Source of the DNA: Erinaceus europaeus
Lineage: Eukaryota; Chordata; Mammalia; Eulipotyphla; Erinaceidae
NCBI RefSeq assembly: GCF_950295315.1
Contig: NC_080185.1
Coordinates: 47,473,237 to 47,537,236 of the forward strand
Reading direction: 5' to 3'
Length of the DNA: 64,000 nucleotides
The position numbers were made by a program, and so were the translations under genes. Shown here one piece after another: positions 30,809 through 42,374 of this stretch. Below the pieces are notes generated by a model that was not told the DNA's origin, did no database searches, and saw nothing but the letters and a program-made list of their open reading frames with translations. The number at the start of each line of letters is the position of its first letter. Position 1 is the stretch's first letter.

Positions 30809-32142
30809 TTTATAATTTCTTTTTTTATTGAAGAAAGGAGACATTAAAAAAAACATAGAATAAGAGGGGTACAATTCCGCACAATTTCCATAACCCGATC
30901 TCCATATCCCATCCCCTCTCCTGATATCCTTCCCATTCTCTATCTCTCTGGGAGTATGGATCCAGGGTCGTTGTGGGTTGCAGAGGGTGGAAGGTCTGGC
31001 TTCTGTAATTGCTTCCCCAGTGAATGTGGGCGTTGACTGATTGATCCATACTCCCAGTCTGCATCTCTCTTTCCCTAGTAGGGTGGGGCTCTGAGGAAGT
31101 GGAGCTCCAGTACACATTGATGGAGTCATCTGTCCAGGGAAGTCATCATGCTGGCATCTGGATCCTGGTGGCTGAAAAGAGAGTTAACATACAAAGCCAA
31201 AAAAATTGTTGAACAATCATGGACCTAAAGACTGGAATAGTGCAGATGGAGTGTTGGGGGGTATTCCTTGCATGCTCTTGTGTACTTCTGCTTTCAGGTA
31301 TATATTTTTCCCCTAGTTTATGGGCACGGGTGAACCTATGCTCTATCTCAGGGGACCTGGACTATATCTACGTTTGGGGACTTTAATGGGGAGTGGACCA
31401 CCTGGAATGGAATTAGAGATTACTATGAAAGGAAAGGTCTCACCCGAGTGATGAAGCTGAAGGGTTGTCATTCCACACCTGAAGTCTCTGGTCACAGTCT
31501 GAAGTGAAGCATGCTGGGGTGGCACTTGTTGCATTGATTAGGTTGAGATCCGCGGAAGCAATATTATTTGATTTGAATTGAGAACAGCATGCAGAAAAGT
31601 GGGCCCCACCATAAGGTTCCAGGACTGGGGGAAATATAGGCTCTATAGTGGAAATGTGAGGTTCCTGTTGTCTTAGGGTTCAAGAAGACAATGGATAGTT
31701 ATTGTTAGCGTCACATTATTTGGTGATAGGGTTAACTTTGGAAAGTCCCTTTGATAGGGTTTGGGGTATAATACCCAGCATCTTGTATATAGCTGTGCTA
31801 CCAGTTGCTTCTGTTCTCCCTGGTCTAGACTTTTGGGAGAGACAACATGTCAAAGACAGCATATGTATTAAAAAGACTCAGTCTGTGTTTTAAGAAGTTC
31901 TAGACATATCATCAGTTTTTCGCCTCTCATATTAATTAAATAGTGGTTTATATGTTTATACTTTAATAGGATTGTACATAAACACCACTCCCACCACCAA
32001 AAGACTGTGTCCATCCCCCCACTCCCAGCCGTGCCAGGAAGCCCAATGGCTACCCTCCCCTTCACCACAGGGTTTTTACATTGGTGCCCTGCTCTCAATT
32101 TAATCAGATCTTGCTTTTAGTTTCCCTTTCTGTTCTTCTTTC

Positions 32143-35100
32143 TCAACTTCTGTTGATGAGTGGGGTCATCCCATACTCATCTTTATCTTTGTGACTTAGC
32201 TCACTTAACATAATTCCTTCTAGCTCTGTCCAAGATGGGTCAGATAAGGTGTGCTCATTGTTCTTAATAGCTGCATAGTATTCCATTGGGTATATGTACC
32301 ACAGCTTTCTCAGCCACTCATCTGTTGTTGGGCACCTGGGTTCCTTCCAGGTTTTAGCTGTTATGAATTGTGCTGCTATGAACATAGATGTACACATATC
32401 TTTTTGGTTGGGCATTATGGAATCCTTGGGGTATATCCCCAGGAGAGGAATTACTGGGTCATATGGAAGGTCTATGTCTAGCCTTGTAAGAGTACTCCAG
32501 ACTGATGTCCAGAGAGGCCGGACCAATTTACATTCCCAACAGCAGTGTAGAAGGGTTTCTCTGTCCCCACAGCCTCTCCAACATTTGTTGCTGCTGTCCT
32601 TTTTGATGTATGCCATTCTCACAGGAGTGAGGTGGTATCACAATATTGTCTTTATTTGCATCTCTCTGACAATCAGCGACCTGGAACAGTTTTTCATATG
32701 TTTGTTAGCTTTTTGGATCTCCTCTGAAGTGAATGTCTTGTTCATATCCTCTTCCCATTTTTGGATGGGGTCATTTGCTTTTTTGGTGCTAAGTTTGCTG
32801 AGTTCTCTGTATATTTTGGTGATTGGTCTCTTGTCTGATGTCTGGATTGTGAAGATCTTCTCCCATTCTGTGAGGGGTCTCTTTGTTTGTTTTATAGTTT
32901 CTTTGGCTGTGCAGAAGCTTTTCAATTTGATGTAGTCCCATTGGTTTATTTCTGCTTTGGTCTTCCGGGTTTGTTTCATCAAAGATGCCCTTGAGGTTTA
33001 GGTGGGAAAGCCTTTCACCAATATTTTCCTCTAAATATTTGATAGTTTCCGGTCTGACATCCAGGTCTTTGATCCATTTGGAGTTGAGTTTTGTCTCTGG
33101 TGAGATAAGGTGGTTCAGTTTCATTCTTCTGCATGTTATAACCCAGTTTTCCCAACACCATTTATTGAAGAGAGCCTCCTTACTCCATTAATACTTTGGT
33201 CCCCCTTATCAAAGATTAGATGTCCATAGGTGTGGGGGTTTAGTTCTGGGCTTTCAATTCTGTTCCACTCGTCTGTGTGCCTATTTTTGTTCCAGGACCA
33301 GGCTGTTTTGATGATGATGGCATTATAATATAGTTTGAGATCTGGGAGTGTGATGCCTCTGTTTCTGTTTCTTTTCCTCAAGATTGTTTTGGCAATTCTA
33401 GGTGTTTTCTGGTTCCAGATAAATGAATGTAGTTTTTGTTCTATTTTCTTAAAGAATCTTGGTAGAACTTTGATGGGTATTGCATTAAATTTGTATATGG
33501 CTCTGGGGAGAATATTCATTTTAATGATATTTATTCTTCTGATCCATGAGCATGGGATATCTTTCCATTTCTTGGTATCAGTTTCTGTTTCCTTGAATAG
33601 CGACTCATAGTTTTCAGTATACAAGTCTTTCACTTCTTTGGTCAGCTTTACTCCTAGGTATTTTATTGATTTTGTTGCAACAGTGAATGGGAGTTATTTC
33701 TGGATGTCTTCTTTTTCAGATTTAGTGTTTGCATAGAGAAATGCCACTGATTTTTGTACATTGATTTTGTAGCTTGACACCTTACTATATTGCCTAATAA
33801 CTTCCAGTAGTTTTCTACTGGATTCTTTAGGTTTCTCTATGTATACTATCATGTCATCTGCAAATAGTGAGAGTTTGACTTCTTCCCTTCCAATCTGTAT
33901 TCCTTTGATTTCTTTCTCTTGCCTGATTGCTATGGTAAGAACTTCCAATACTATGTTGAAGAGTAATGGTGACAGTGGACAACCCCGTCTAGTCCCCGAT
34001 CTGAGGGGAAATGCTTTCAACTTCTGTCCATTGAGTATGATGTTGGCTGTAGGTTTGCTATATATGGACTCCACTGTCTTGAGGAATTTCCCATCTATTC
34101 CCATTTTTGAACTGTTTTGAGCATGAATGGGTGTTGGATTTTGTCAAAGGCTTTCTCTGCATCTATTGAGATAATCATGTGGTTTTTGGCTTTGCTTTTA
34201 TTGATGTGGTGAATGACACTGATAGACTTACGTATGTTGAACCAGCCTTGCATTCCTGGGATTGTTCATCACTTAGTCATGATGAACAATCTTTTTGATA
34301 TGCTGCGGTATCTGGTTGGCCAAGATCTTGTTTATTATTTTGGCATCTATGTTCATATTGGTCTGTAGTTTTCCTTTTTTGTTGTGTCTCTATCTGCTTT
34401 TGGTATCAGAGTGATGTTGGCTTCATAGAAAGTGGAAGGGAGTGTCCCTGTTTCTTCGATCTTATGGAAAAGTTTTAGGAGTATAGGTATTAACTTTTTC
34501 CTGAAGGTTTTGTAGAATTCGTTTGTGAAGCCATCTGGTCCAGGACTTTTGTTGTTGGGGAGATTCTTAATAACAGTTTTGATTTCTTTGTCTGTGATTG
34601 GTGCGTTTAGGTTTTGTAGTTCTTCTTGGTTCAGTTTTGGAAGGGCATATGCTTCTAGGAATTGTTCCATTTCTTCCAGATTCTCTAGTTTGGTGGCATA
34701 TAGTTCTTCATAGAAGTCTCGCATGATTTTCTGGATTTCTGTGGTGTCAGTTGTGATATCTCCTCTATCTTTAAAAATTCTATGAATTTGAGTCTTCTCC
34801 CTTTTTTGTTTAGTGAGTCTGGCTAGGGGTTTGTCAATCTTGTTTAATTTTTCAAAGAATCAACATTTGGCTTCATTGATCTTCTGTATGGTTCTCTTAT
34901 TTTGGATGTTGTTTATTTCTGCTATAATTTTAGTGATTTCTTTCTTTCTGGTTGCTTTAGTGTTCCTTTGTTCCTCTTCCTCTAATTCCTTAAGGTGTGC
35001 AGTAAGGTTGTTTATTTGGGTTTTTTCTTGTTGTTCAATATGTTATTGGCTATGAGTTTCCCTCTCAATACTGCTTTAGCTGTGTCCCAAATATTTTGAT

Positions 35101-35945
35101 AGCTTGTGTCTTCATTTTCATTTGTTTCCAGGAACATTTGTATTTCCTGCTTGAGTGTCTCTCTGACCCAGTGGTTCTTAAGCAGTATGTTGTTAGTTTC
35201 CAAATTCTGTGACTTTTAATAATTTTCTGTTTGTTGCTAAATGTTAGTTTTACTCCACTGTGGTCTGAGAAGATACTTGGTATGATTTCAATGCTCTTGA
35301 ATTTATTGATGCTGTCTTTGTGGCCTAACATGTGGTTTATCCATGAGTATGTTATGTGTGGATTTGAAAAGAATGTGTATTCCAATTTTTTGTGGTGAAG
35401 AGCTCTGAAAATGTCCAAGAGTTCTACTCTGTCCATCTCTTCATTTAATTCTCTTGTTTCTTTCTTGATTCTGTGTTTTGTTGATTTGTCTAAGTGTGAG
35501 AGTGGGGTGTTAAAGTCTCCCACTATTATTGTATTACTATTGATGTATTTTTGAAGTTCTTTGAGAAGGTGTTTGATGTATTATATGGTCCCTCATTGGG
35601 TGCATAGATGTTAATAATTGTTATATCTTCTTGGCTGATTGATCCTTTAATCATTATGTAATGACCTTGCATATCTTTTATTACTTTATTTAATTTAAAA
35701 TCTATTGTGTCAGAGATGAGAATGGCTGTTCCTGCCCTTTTTTGTGGTCCATTAGCCTGCAGGATAGTTTTCCATCCTTTCACTTTAAGTCTATGTTTAT
35801 GTTGTTGGATCAACTGGGATTCTTGCAAGCAGCATATGGTTGGGTTATGTTTTCTGATCCCTCCTCCCACTCTGTGCCTTTTGATGGGTGAGTTTAAACC
35901 ACTGACATTTACTGATATTATGGATTTAATGTGTTGTAGTGCCAT
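32143..35945 (-). pseudogene. L1 ORF2 protein (endonuclease/reverse transcriptase), multiply frameshifted
   Basis: The frame is broken into at least seven pieces. The N-terminal endonuclease is at 35945-35065 (LNSPIKRHRV, a CLQES motif with the catalytic Glu, IYAPNEG, GDFN, SDHSG). Reverse transcriptase is at 34724-33694 ([26 protein letters not shown], catalytic FADD). The C-terminal domain is at 33633-32143, with the zinc knuckle C-x3-C-x7-H-x4-C at [18 protein letters not shown] and EYYAAIKNN near the end. Key residues remain but frameshifts inactivate it. Confidence 0.9.
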
Positions 35946-36146
35946 TATTCAACAAGTTTTTATTTGATATGTTGCAAGTATTATAGTAATGTTCTTGTTT
36001 CTAAGAGGTCTTTTAGAACCTCTTTCAGGGCCGGTTTGGTGATAGTTGCTTCCTTTAACTGTTGTTTGAAAAGGTTTTGATCCCTCCATCTAGTTTGAAT
36101 GAAAGTCTAGCAGGATATATTATCATTTGTTGAAACCCTTTATCAT

Positions 36147-36908
36147 TCAGGGCTCGATAGATATCTTGCCATTCTCTTCTGGCCTTAGAGTTTGGGTAGA
36201 GAAGTCTGCTGATAGTCTTATAGGTTTTCCCCTGTATGTGATTTTTTGTTTTTCTCTTGCAGCCTTTAGGATCCTTTCTTTATCCTTAATTTTTTTCATT
36301 GTGACTATGATGTGTCTTGGTGTCTTCAGGTCTGGGTTATTTCTGTTTGGGACTCTCTGAGCCTCTTGGATCTTAATGTCCTTTCTGTTGTTCAGGTCTG
36401 GGAAGTTTTCTTCTATAATTTCCTCTAGAATGTTTGCTTCCCCTTCTTCTCTTTCTTCCTCTGGCAGGCCAATTATGCGAATGTTACTTCTTTTGAGATC
36501 ATCCCATATGTCTCTGTTGTTGTTTTCAGTGTCTTTCAATCTCTTTTTGAGCTCTTTCACCTCTTTCTTAGTTTTCTCTAGCTCATCCTCGGTCTGGCTA
36601 ATTCTATTTTCTGCTTCTGCTAGTCTGCTTTCCCTTCCCTTGGCTGCTTTCTTCATTACAGCTATTTCAGCTTTCAGTTCTCTAATTGCCTCAAGGTAGT
36701 TAGTATTTTCCTTGAGGTTCTCATCTGTTGTTTCCTTAATACTGCTATTCCTTTCCTCGAAAGTTGTTTTCATTTCTGTGATTAATAAATTTATTGTTGC
36801 TTGCATGCTTTTCTTATCTATGGTTACTTCTGGCTGATTTGTAGTTTCTTCTAGGCTCTTGTCTTCATTCATTGTAGTAGCAGTTTTATTTGCTCTTGAT
36901 GTACCCAT
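36147..36908 (-). pseudogene. L1 ORF1 protein, C-terminal frame lost
   Basis: The 253-residue open frame starts MGTSRANKTATTMNEDKSLE. The middle (about residues 75-135) is a charged coiled coil with heptads (ELEKTKKEVKELKKRLKDTE), needed for trimerisation in known L1 ORF1p. An RRM-like part follows (IRIIGLPEEEREEGE) and then the start of the C-terminal domain. The family sequence continues in another frame below about 36180, so a frameshift removes roughly the last 50-60 residues. ORF1p is the RNA-binding chaperone of the L1 particle. Confidence 0.88.
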
Positions 36909-36909
36909 T

Positions 36910-37414
36910 TTTAATTTTTTTTAGGTTTATGTTCTGTTGTTCCTCAGTTGCTTTGTTTTATGTACAAGCCACACTATACTAAATACCTTTATGACAAATG
37001 TAATCACCACCCTCAGAAATTATAATAGTAACTAAAACAATGACTGAAGCAGCTTAACCAATACCAGTTAGTCCCACAATGTCTCCAGTTCAAGAAAAAA
37101 TAGCAACCAAATCTAAATGAAAAAGAAAGAGAAAGAAAAAAAGGGATAGCAGGAATAGACAATTATGCAAATCTACTGTCCACTGTAGATTCTACAGGTA
37201 GCAAGAGGAGAAGGGGAAGTAGAGCAGAGACACAGACTTCTTCCCTGAAATAGTTCACAAATAAGTCAGACTTCTTCCCTGAAGTAGTTCACAAATAAGT
37301 ATCAGTGAATTCAGAAGGCAGAGGGAGGAGGAAGGGAGAAAGGAAGACAGGGGGAAAAAAGAGAGAATAGAAAAAAGAAAAGAAGGAAACAGAAAAAAAG
37401 CAGTGAATGGAGAG

Positions 37415-37460
<46 letters not shown>

Positions 37461-38212
37461 AATTGGCTTGGAGGTGGAAGAAGGGCGATAGTGTATAGAG
37501 GAGGTATGAAGAGTGCGACAAGTTTCTGTCACAGTGGGTGATAATTCTTGTCATCTAGCATTGGGAAGTATACTAAGAATTAATTTTGGTCATCTGAGGG
37601 GGGGGAGGGATGTGCATGTATATATAATAATATTTGTAAAATAGAACTGAGTAAAAAGCCCAAGCAGTGGGTCTACAGCTTGGACAGCTCCCTGTTAGCC
37701 TATGTACATTGAGCCTAGACTGATTGAGAAAGAAAACACAATACAAAACAAACGGGGGAAAAAGAAAAAAAAAACTTTCAAACAGTCTTTCCCAGGCTGG
37801 GTGAGTCTTGCTTGATTAGCTAATTGTCACTTGAATGGGTCTAAGTCCCTTACTCAGAGGAAAAACAAAAATAGCCTAGAAATTTGGAAGCAGGGTTTAA
37901 TGGCACCTTGGTGGGCCAAGAATCTTGGTACAGAAAGGAACTCCATGGGGAGCCTGCTAGCAGCAGCTCCCTACCCCCAGGGGGTCTGGTTATGGGGAGA
38001 GGGGGGCTGAGAGAAATAATTAAGAAATTTCCTTTCTTTTTGCTCTACTTTTTAACCCAAATTGAATTATAATAACCTCCCTGGTCTACCTTTAGGATGC
38101 CTCCTTGCTTGTCCTGCTGAAGGCCAAGATTTCAAGGCTTTCTAGCAGTTGATGTCAGAGCCCACAGGTGCTGCTACTTTCCAGTCACCATCTTGGCACC
38201 GCCTCCTATTAT
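36910..38212 (-). promoter_or_regulatory. L1 5' UTR with internal promoter region
   Basis: The 1.3-kb region upstream of ORF1 contains GGAGGCGGTGCCAAGATGGT at its start (minus strand, about 38188-38207). In human L1 a YY1 site at the same place sets the transcription start. A (TA)n run at 37425-37446 next to poly-T interrupts it. Promoter activity is inferred by analogy. Confidence 0.65.
37425..37460 (+). repeat. (TA)n microsatellite followed by poly-T
   Basis: About eleven TA units (37425-37446) followed by about fourteen T. Lies in the L1 5' UTR and is probably length-variable. Confidence 0.9.
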
Positions 38213-38229
38213 TGACTTGACTAATTTTT
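38213..38229 (+). repeat. Target-site duplication, right copy
   Basis: TGACTTGACTAATTTTT, identical to 30792-30808. Confidence 0.93.
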
Positions 38230-38790
38230 GCCTGAGCCTCACAGCTAACATGCAAGTGATCTAAAAGTATTTCCTGGGAAGATGGTGGCAGACTTGGGAA
38301 TAGGACTAGAAAGCTGGACTAGGGCAGAGAGTAGCTCCAATATAGGAAAAGTATATAAATATGTTAACTGTAGACCTCATTGATCTGACCTAGGGCCCAT
38401 ATCTATTCATATTTAGCACAAGAGCCTTTGTAACCTGTCATTCTGAGATGACATTCCATGTTCATAGCTAGGAATATTCTAGGCCACGCTCATTTCAGGA
38501 CCAGTCTTCCATGAGTGGCAGAGTATGTTGATCCAGCTTCCATTCGGAGAGTGGGACAATTTCAACCATTATTGTTCTATGTTGAGGGCAAGGTCCTGTA
38601 GAGGCCCACAAGAGGGTTTATGATGTTGTTCTGATGGAGATGACCAGTGATGATGGAGAGAGGGATCTGTTCGAGGTCTAATCCCATCACATCTATGGGG
38701 GAATCCCAGAATTCCCTGACTTGGGCCCCAGATGATGGGGTAGCTGGGTAGTGACCAAAAGGACCATCATTAGAGTGTGCTAGTCTCCTT

Positions 38791-39121
38791 CCCTCATCCA
38801 GATTTAAAAATTAAAAAAAAAATTTTTTATATTTATTTATTTTCCCTTTTGTTGCCCTTGTTTTTTTACTGATGTTGTTATTATTGTTGTTGTCATTGAT
38901 GTCATTGTTGGAAAGGACAGAGAGAAATTGAGAGAAGAGGGGAAGACAGAGGGGGAGAGAAAGATAGACACCTGCAGACCTGCTTCACCACCTGTGAAGT
39001 GACTCCCCTGCAGGTAGGGAGATGAGGGCTCGAACTGGGATCCTTAAGCCGGTCTTTGCGCTTGGCACCACATGCGCTTAACCCGCTGTGCTATTGCCCA
39101 ACTCCTCCCTCATCCAGATTT
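38791..39121 (-). repeat. tRNA SINE (family A), full length, with perfect 15-bp TSD
   Basis: The body (38806-39106) has the family A tail, core and tRNA-like head (CCGCTGTGCTATTGCCCAAC). It is flanked by CCCTCATCCAGATTT at 38791-38805 and 39107-39121. It lies in the 3' UTR of the older L1. Confidence 0.92.
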
Positions 39122-40610
39122 TGTAGTCTCCTTACTACAGTTATTTGACAAGGTTATATATAGAGTGACTGAGGGAAGTGAAATAGAAAGTAGATGAGGA
39201 AAGTATCTAAGTCTGATTAGAAAATACTTGATTATGTATTTTATGGTGTCCTTTTTAGGTCTTTCAACTTTCTTGTTTTACTTACTGAGTTACTGTAGAC
39301 TAATGTGCATTTTTACTTTAAGGTATATATTTCCCCCTAATTTATGGATACATGTGCACATGTGCCCTAGCCCATGGACCCTGGTCTATATCTAGGTTCT
39401 GTCACTTTGTTAGAAAGTGTGCCACCCAAAATAGAGTTAAAGGGGCCCTATGGGCTAGCAAAGGTCTCACCAGAGTATTGGAGCTCGAGGGTTGACATCC
39501 CAGGCCTGGCATCTCTGGTCACATTCCGAAGTGAAACATGTCGAGGTGGCAATTTTTCATTGATCAGGTTGGGATCAGCAGATGCAGTATCAAATAGTAT
39601 GGATTGAGAAAAGCATGAAGGAAAAAGAGCAAAGCCCCAGAAGTTTCATGTTTCAGAGAATAAGGAAACTTCTTTGCTGATTTAGAATTTAAGAAGACAA
39701 TAGGTTATAATTATTATTATAACCAAGCTACTTGGGAGCTTAGTTTACTTGGAAAATCCAATGGTTAGGATTTACTGTACTGTATAAGACCTTACCATGA
39801 TTTATGTCATTTACTGCTATTTACAAATAACTATATCTTATATACTCAAGATTGGTTTCTTCTGGTCTCCCTAATCTAAGATTATAGGTGATTTAATATT
39901 TCAAAAAAACAGTTATTATTAGAAATGCATTAACAATTTAAGCCCAGTGTTAAAATTCAATCAGCTTGCTAATTTGAAAAATTTAAGTGCTTAGATTAAA
40001 GGAAGATATGCTCAGAACTGAAGTCTAGGCATTAAAAATGTCGAGACATTCAGTTTTCCCCTCATATTGATTAAACAGTGATTTACAAGACTTTAAGTTA
40101 ATAGGAGTATATGTTAACACTATTCCAGCCACTGAAAGGTCTGTGTCCCTACCCCACCCCCTTACAGTAGATCTGATAATCTACCTTCCTTTCCCTCCCA
40201 CCCTGCCCCCGAGTTGATGCAGTACTCCAAACCCAGGGCAAATTCTGTTTTACATTTCCCTTTCTGTTCTTGTTTCTCAACATCAGTTTATAAGTAGGAT
40301 CATCCAATACTCATCTTTCTCTTTCTGGCTTATCTCACTTATAATTCCTTCGAGCTCCATCCAAGATCTGTCAAAGAAGGTGGATTTATTATTCTTCGTA
40401 GCCGAGTAGTATTCCATTGTGTATATATACCACAACTTTCTCAGCCACTCCTCTGGTGTTGGACACCTGGGTTGTTTCCAGGTTTTGGCTATTACAAATT
40501 GTGCTGCTATGAACATAAGTGTACACATATCTTTTTAGATGGGTGTGCTTGACTCTTTAGGATATATCCCTTGGAGAGGAATTACTGGATCATAAGGAAG
40601 GTCTACGTCT

Positions 40611-41392
40611 TGCAAACTCAATTTATAGCTCAGAAAACTTCTATTCTACCTTCCAGTAACTGACTTGAGAGGTGTGGCTTAGTTGTATTTCCCCGTTTAC
40701 TCTAAAGGAGGCTTCCACCCTTCCAACCCTGCCCCCAGTATTCTAACAGAACCTGTTGTCCCACTTTGAGGCTTCAGTGCTGATAAGGTGTGTATTGCTG
40801 TCTGTTTATCTCCTTACATCCTTATTTCTTCTCTTCTTCTTCTACTGCTATAGTCTTTCTTTATGCTGCAGGTCTTCTTATATTCTTACAGATTTCACTA
40901 AAATAATACCATGAATCTGTAGTTGTGCTTGGAGGAGTTACACAATAGTACTGCTCTCACTCAGCCATCTTGTATCCCTCTAGAAAAAATTCTGAATATT
41001 CTTTTAGACTTCTGTACCTTCTGGATCTCTTTCCATAAGATAGAGGATTATTACCACACAGAGCAACATTTTGCATTTGATAAGTGTAACTTTGTGTGTC
41101 CTTACTACTTAACACTGAATTTTGGTCCCTTTGTCATGCAAGCTTGCTGGAGATTTCAAGGCCTTTTCTATTTCAAGCCCTATATGTTGTGGCCAACTCA
41201 GTGCCTTCAATTAGTCTCCCTCTTAATGAGCTGTTGATTTCTAGGCTGCCACAGACTCATAGTGGCTATTGAGGGTGTAGTTTCTCCTCATTTTTCTTTT
41301 ACATTCCTGATTGTGGAAAAATACAAATGTGAAGTATTGAAAACTCATCTCATCTTACTTAGGTCCTTCTCAGGGTATATGACCTTAGAGAT
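40611..41392. other. LRCH2: Intron, possible old L1 5' UTR piece then unrecognised sequence
   Basis: CACTCAGCCATCTTGTATCC at about 40957 is, in reverse, CAAGATGGCTGAGTG, as at the 5' end of many L1 elements; it may close the outer L1. From about 40985 to 41392 nothing is recognised. Confidence 0.35.
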
Positions 41393-41583
41393 TTTTTTCA
41401 TATTTATTTATTTATTTTGAACGAAGACAGAAGTTGAGAGGGAAGGGGGTGATGGAAAGGAAGAGAAAGGGACCTGCAGTACTACTTCACTGCCCCAGAA
41501 ATGTCTCTTCTGCAGGTGGGGACCATGGGTCCTTGTGCACTGTAATGTGTCTGCTTATCCAGTTGTGCCATCGCCTGGCCCCT
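41393..41583 (-). repeat. tRNA SINE (family B), minus strand
   Basis: CGAAGACAGAAGTTGAGAGG, TCTTCTGCAGGTGGGGACCA and TGTGCCATCGCCTGGCCCC. It ends about 365 bp before an exon. Confidence 0.82.
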
Positions 41584-41948
41584 ATTAAAAACTAAAATTA
41601 ATATAATGACACAAGCAAGGTGCTTTAAAATAATTGAAGTGTCTTAATATTTTATATTTATTTTAAAGATAAGCCAGATTATTGCACTCAAGATGGATAA
41701 TAAGCATTTAAATACTATGGTCATTTAAGTCTCTGTAATTAATAATGGTAATACTGTCCACTTTGTTAGCCATTACTTATGCCAATATAAATAGTATTTC
41801 ATAATTCTTATTTTAATATCTTATATACAGTGACTTCAGGGGTTTTGTATTTCATGATGCTTAAAAGCAAAAAGTGGCTTTTACTTCTGTTAGCTGACAT
41901 AAACTGTGGATTCAATATTTGTGTAACCATGTTTGTATTACCTTTCAG

Positions 41949-42056
41949 ACTTGGAAAAGAACAGTTTCTCACAGAGGAAGAGGATGATGATTTGAAAGAT
42001 GTAACTGATTTAAGGAAAATAGCTGCTCAATTATTGCAGCAAGAGCAGAAGAACAG
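41949..42056 (+). CDS. LRCH2: LRCH2 internal exon, acidic amphipathic helix (window exon 8)
   Basis: The 108-bp exon follows ACCTTTCAG and ends AACAG|GTATTT. One base completes Arg, 35 codons follow, and two bases of another Arg codon end the exon. It encodes an acidic run (EEEDDDLKD) followed by a heptad-like, probably helical segment (TDLRKIAAQLLQQEQKN). The helix prediction is from composition and spacing of Leu/Ile only. Confidence 0.93.
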
Positions 42057-42154
42057 GTATTTTTTTAGTAGTGAGGCAATTAGGCAATTTTTATAATAAT
42101 TAAATGTAATCACTTAATGAGCATAAGATAAAGTATACCACATTTCTACTAAAC

Positions 42155-42300
42155 TATAGATCTTTGTTTCCCCCACCAGGTTTGTAGTTGGGACTCTGTG
42201 CCTGCACTATGAATCTACCACGAGTGGCAGCCATCTCGCTGTCTTCTCCCTATTTTTTTTCCTTTCTATTTTATTGGATAGGATAGAGAGAAACCAGGTG
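42155..42300 (-). repeat. SINE (family A) tail fragment, minus strand
   Basis: GTGCCTGCACTATGAATCTA and TTATTGGATAGGATAGAGAG match the distal part of family A; the tRNA-like head is missing. Confidence 0.6.
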
Positions 42301-42374
42301 TTCCACTGGATGGCTCCCTATACACTCTTTCTTAAAATCTATTTAAGCAGACTAGCTACTAAAAGATCATTAGA

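Larger units (their letters stand above)
30809..38212 (-). mobile_element. Full-length L1 (7.4 kb) with 17-bp TSD, coding frames broken
   Basis: On the minus strand: 5' end at 38212 (ATAGGAGGCGGTGCCAAGAT, with the CAAGATGG YY1-type motif usual at L1 5' ends), 5' UTR to about 36910, ORF1 (36908-36147 in the longest frame), ORF2 (35945 to 32143, in several frames) and a 1.3-kb 3' UTR ending in a T-rich (A-tail) stretch. The 17-bp duplication is perfect, so the insertion is not very old. ORF1 and ORF2 are frameshifted, so it cannot move itself. Confidence 0.93.
30290..40610 (-). mobile_element. Older long-3'UTR L1, 5'-truncated, split by a full-length L1 and a SINE
   Basis: The 3' end lies at 30290-30808 (TTAGTGACTTAATAATGATC, TCTCTGGGAGTATAGACCAA). 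It continues beyond the nested L1 from 38230 (CCTGAGCCTCACAGCTAACA) to the end of ORF2 at 40283-40528 (LWYIYTMEYYSATKNN, an L1 ORF2 C-terminus). Without the inserts the 3' UTR is about 2.2 kb. Sequence from 40610 to about 40985, ending at CAGCCATCTTGTATCCC, may be its 5' UTR after an internal deletion; that part is uncertain. Confidence 0.8.

Noticed and set aside
32251..32935. Plus-strand protein of 213 residues with many hydrophobic residues
   Set aside because: It is antisense to L1 ORF2, which explains the open frame.
36376..36699. Plus-strand Ser/Phe/Leu-rich protein
   Set aside because: It is antisense to the charged coiled coil of L1 ORF1 (Lys/Glu codons read as Phe/Leu/Ser).
41830..42096. 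Small gene with hydrophobic N-terminus upstream of the acidic stretch
   Set aside because: The hydrophobic part is intron before the acceptor at 41948; only 41949-42056 is coding.
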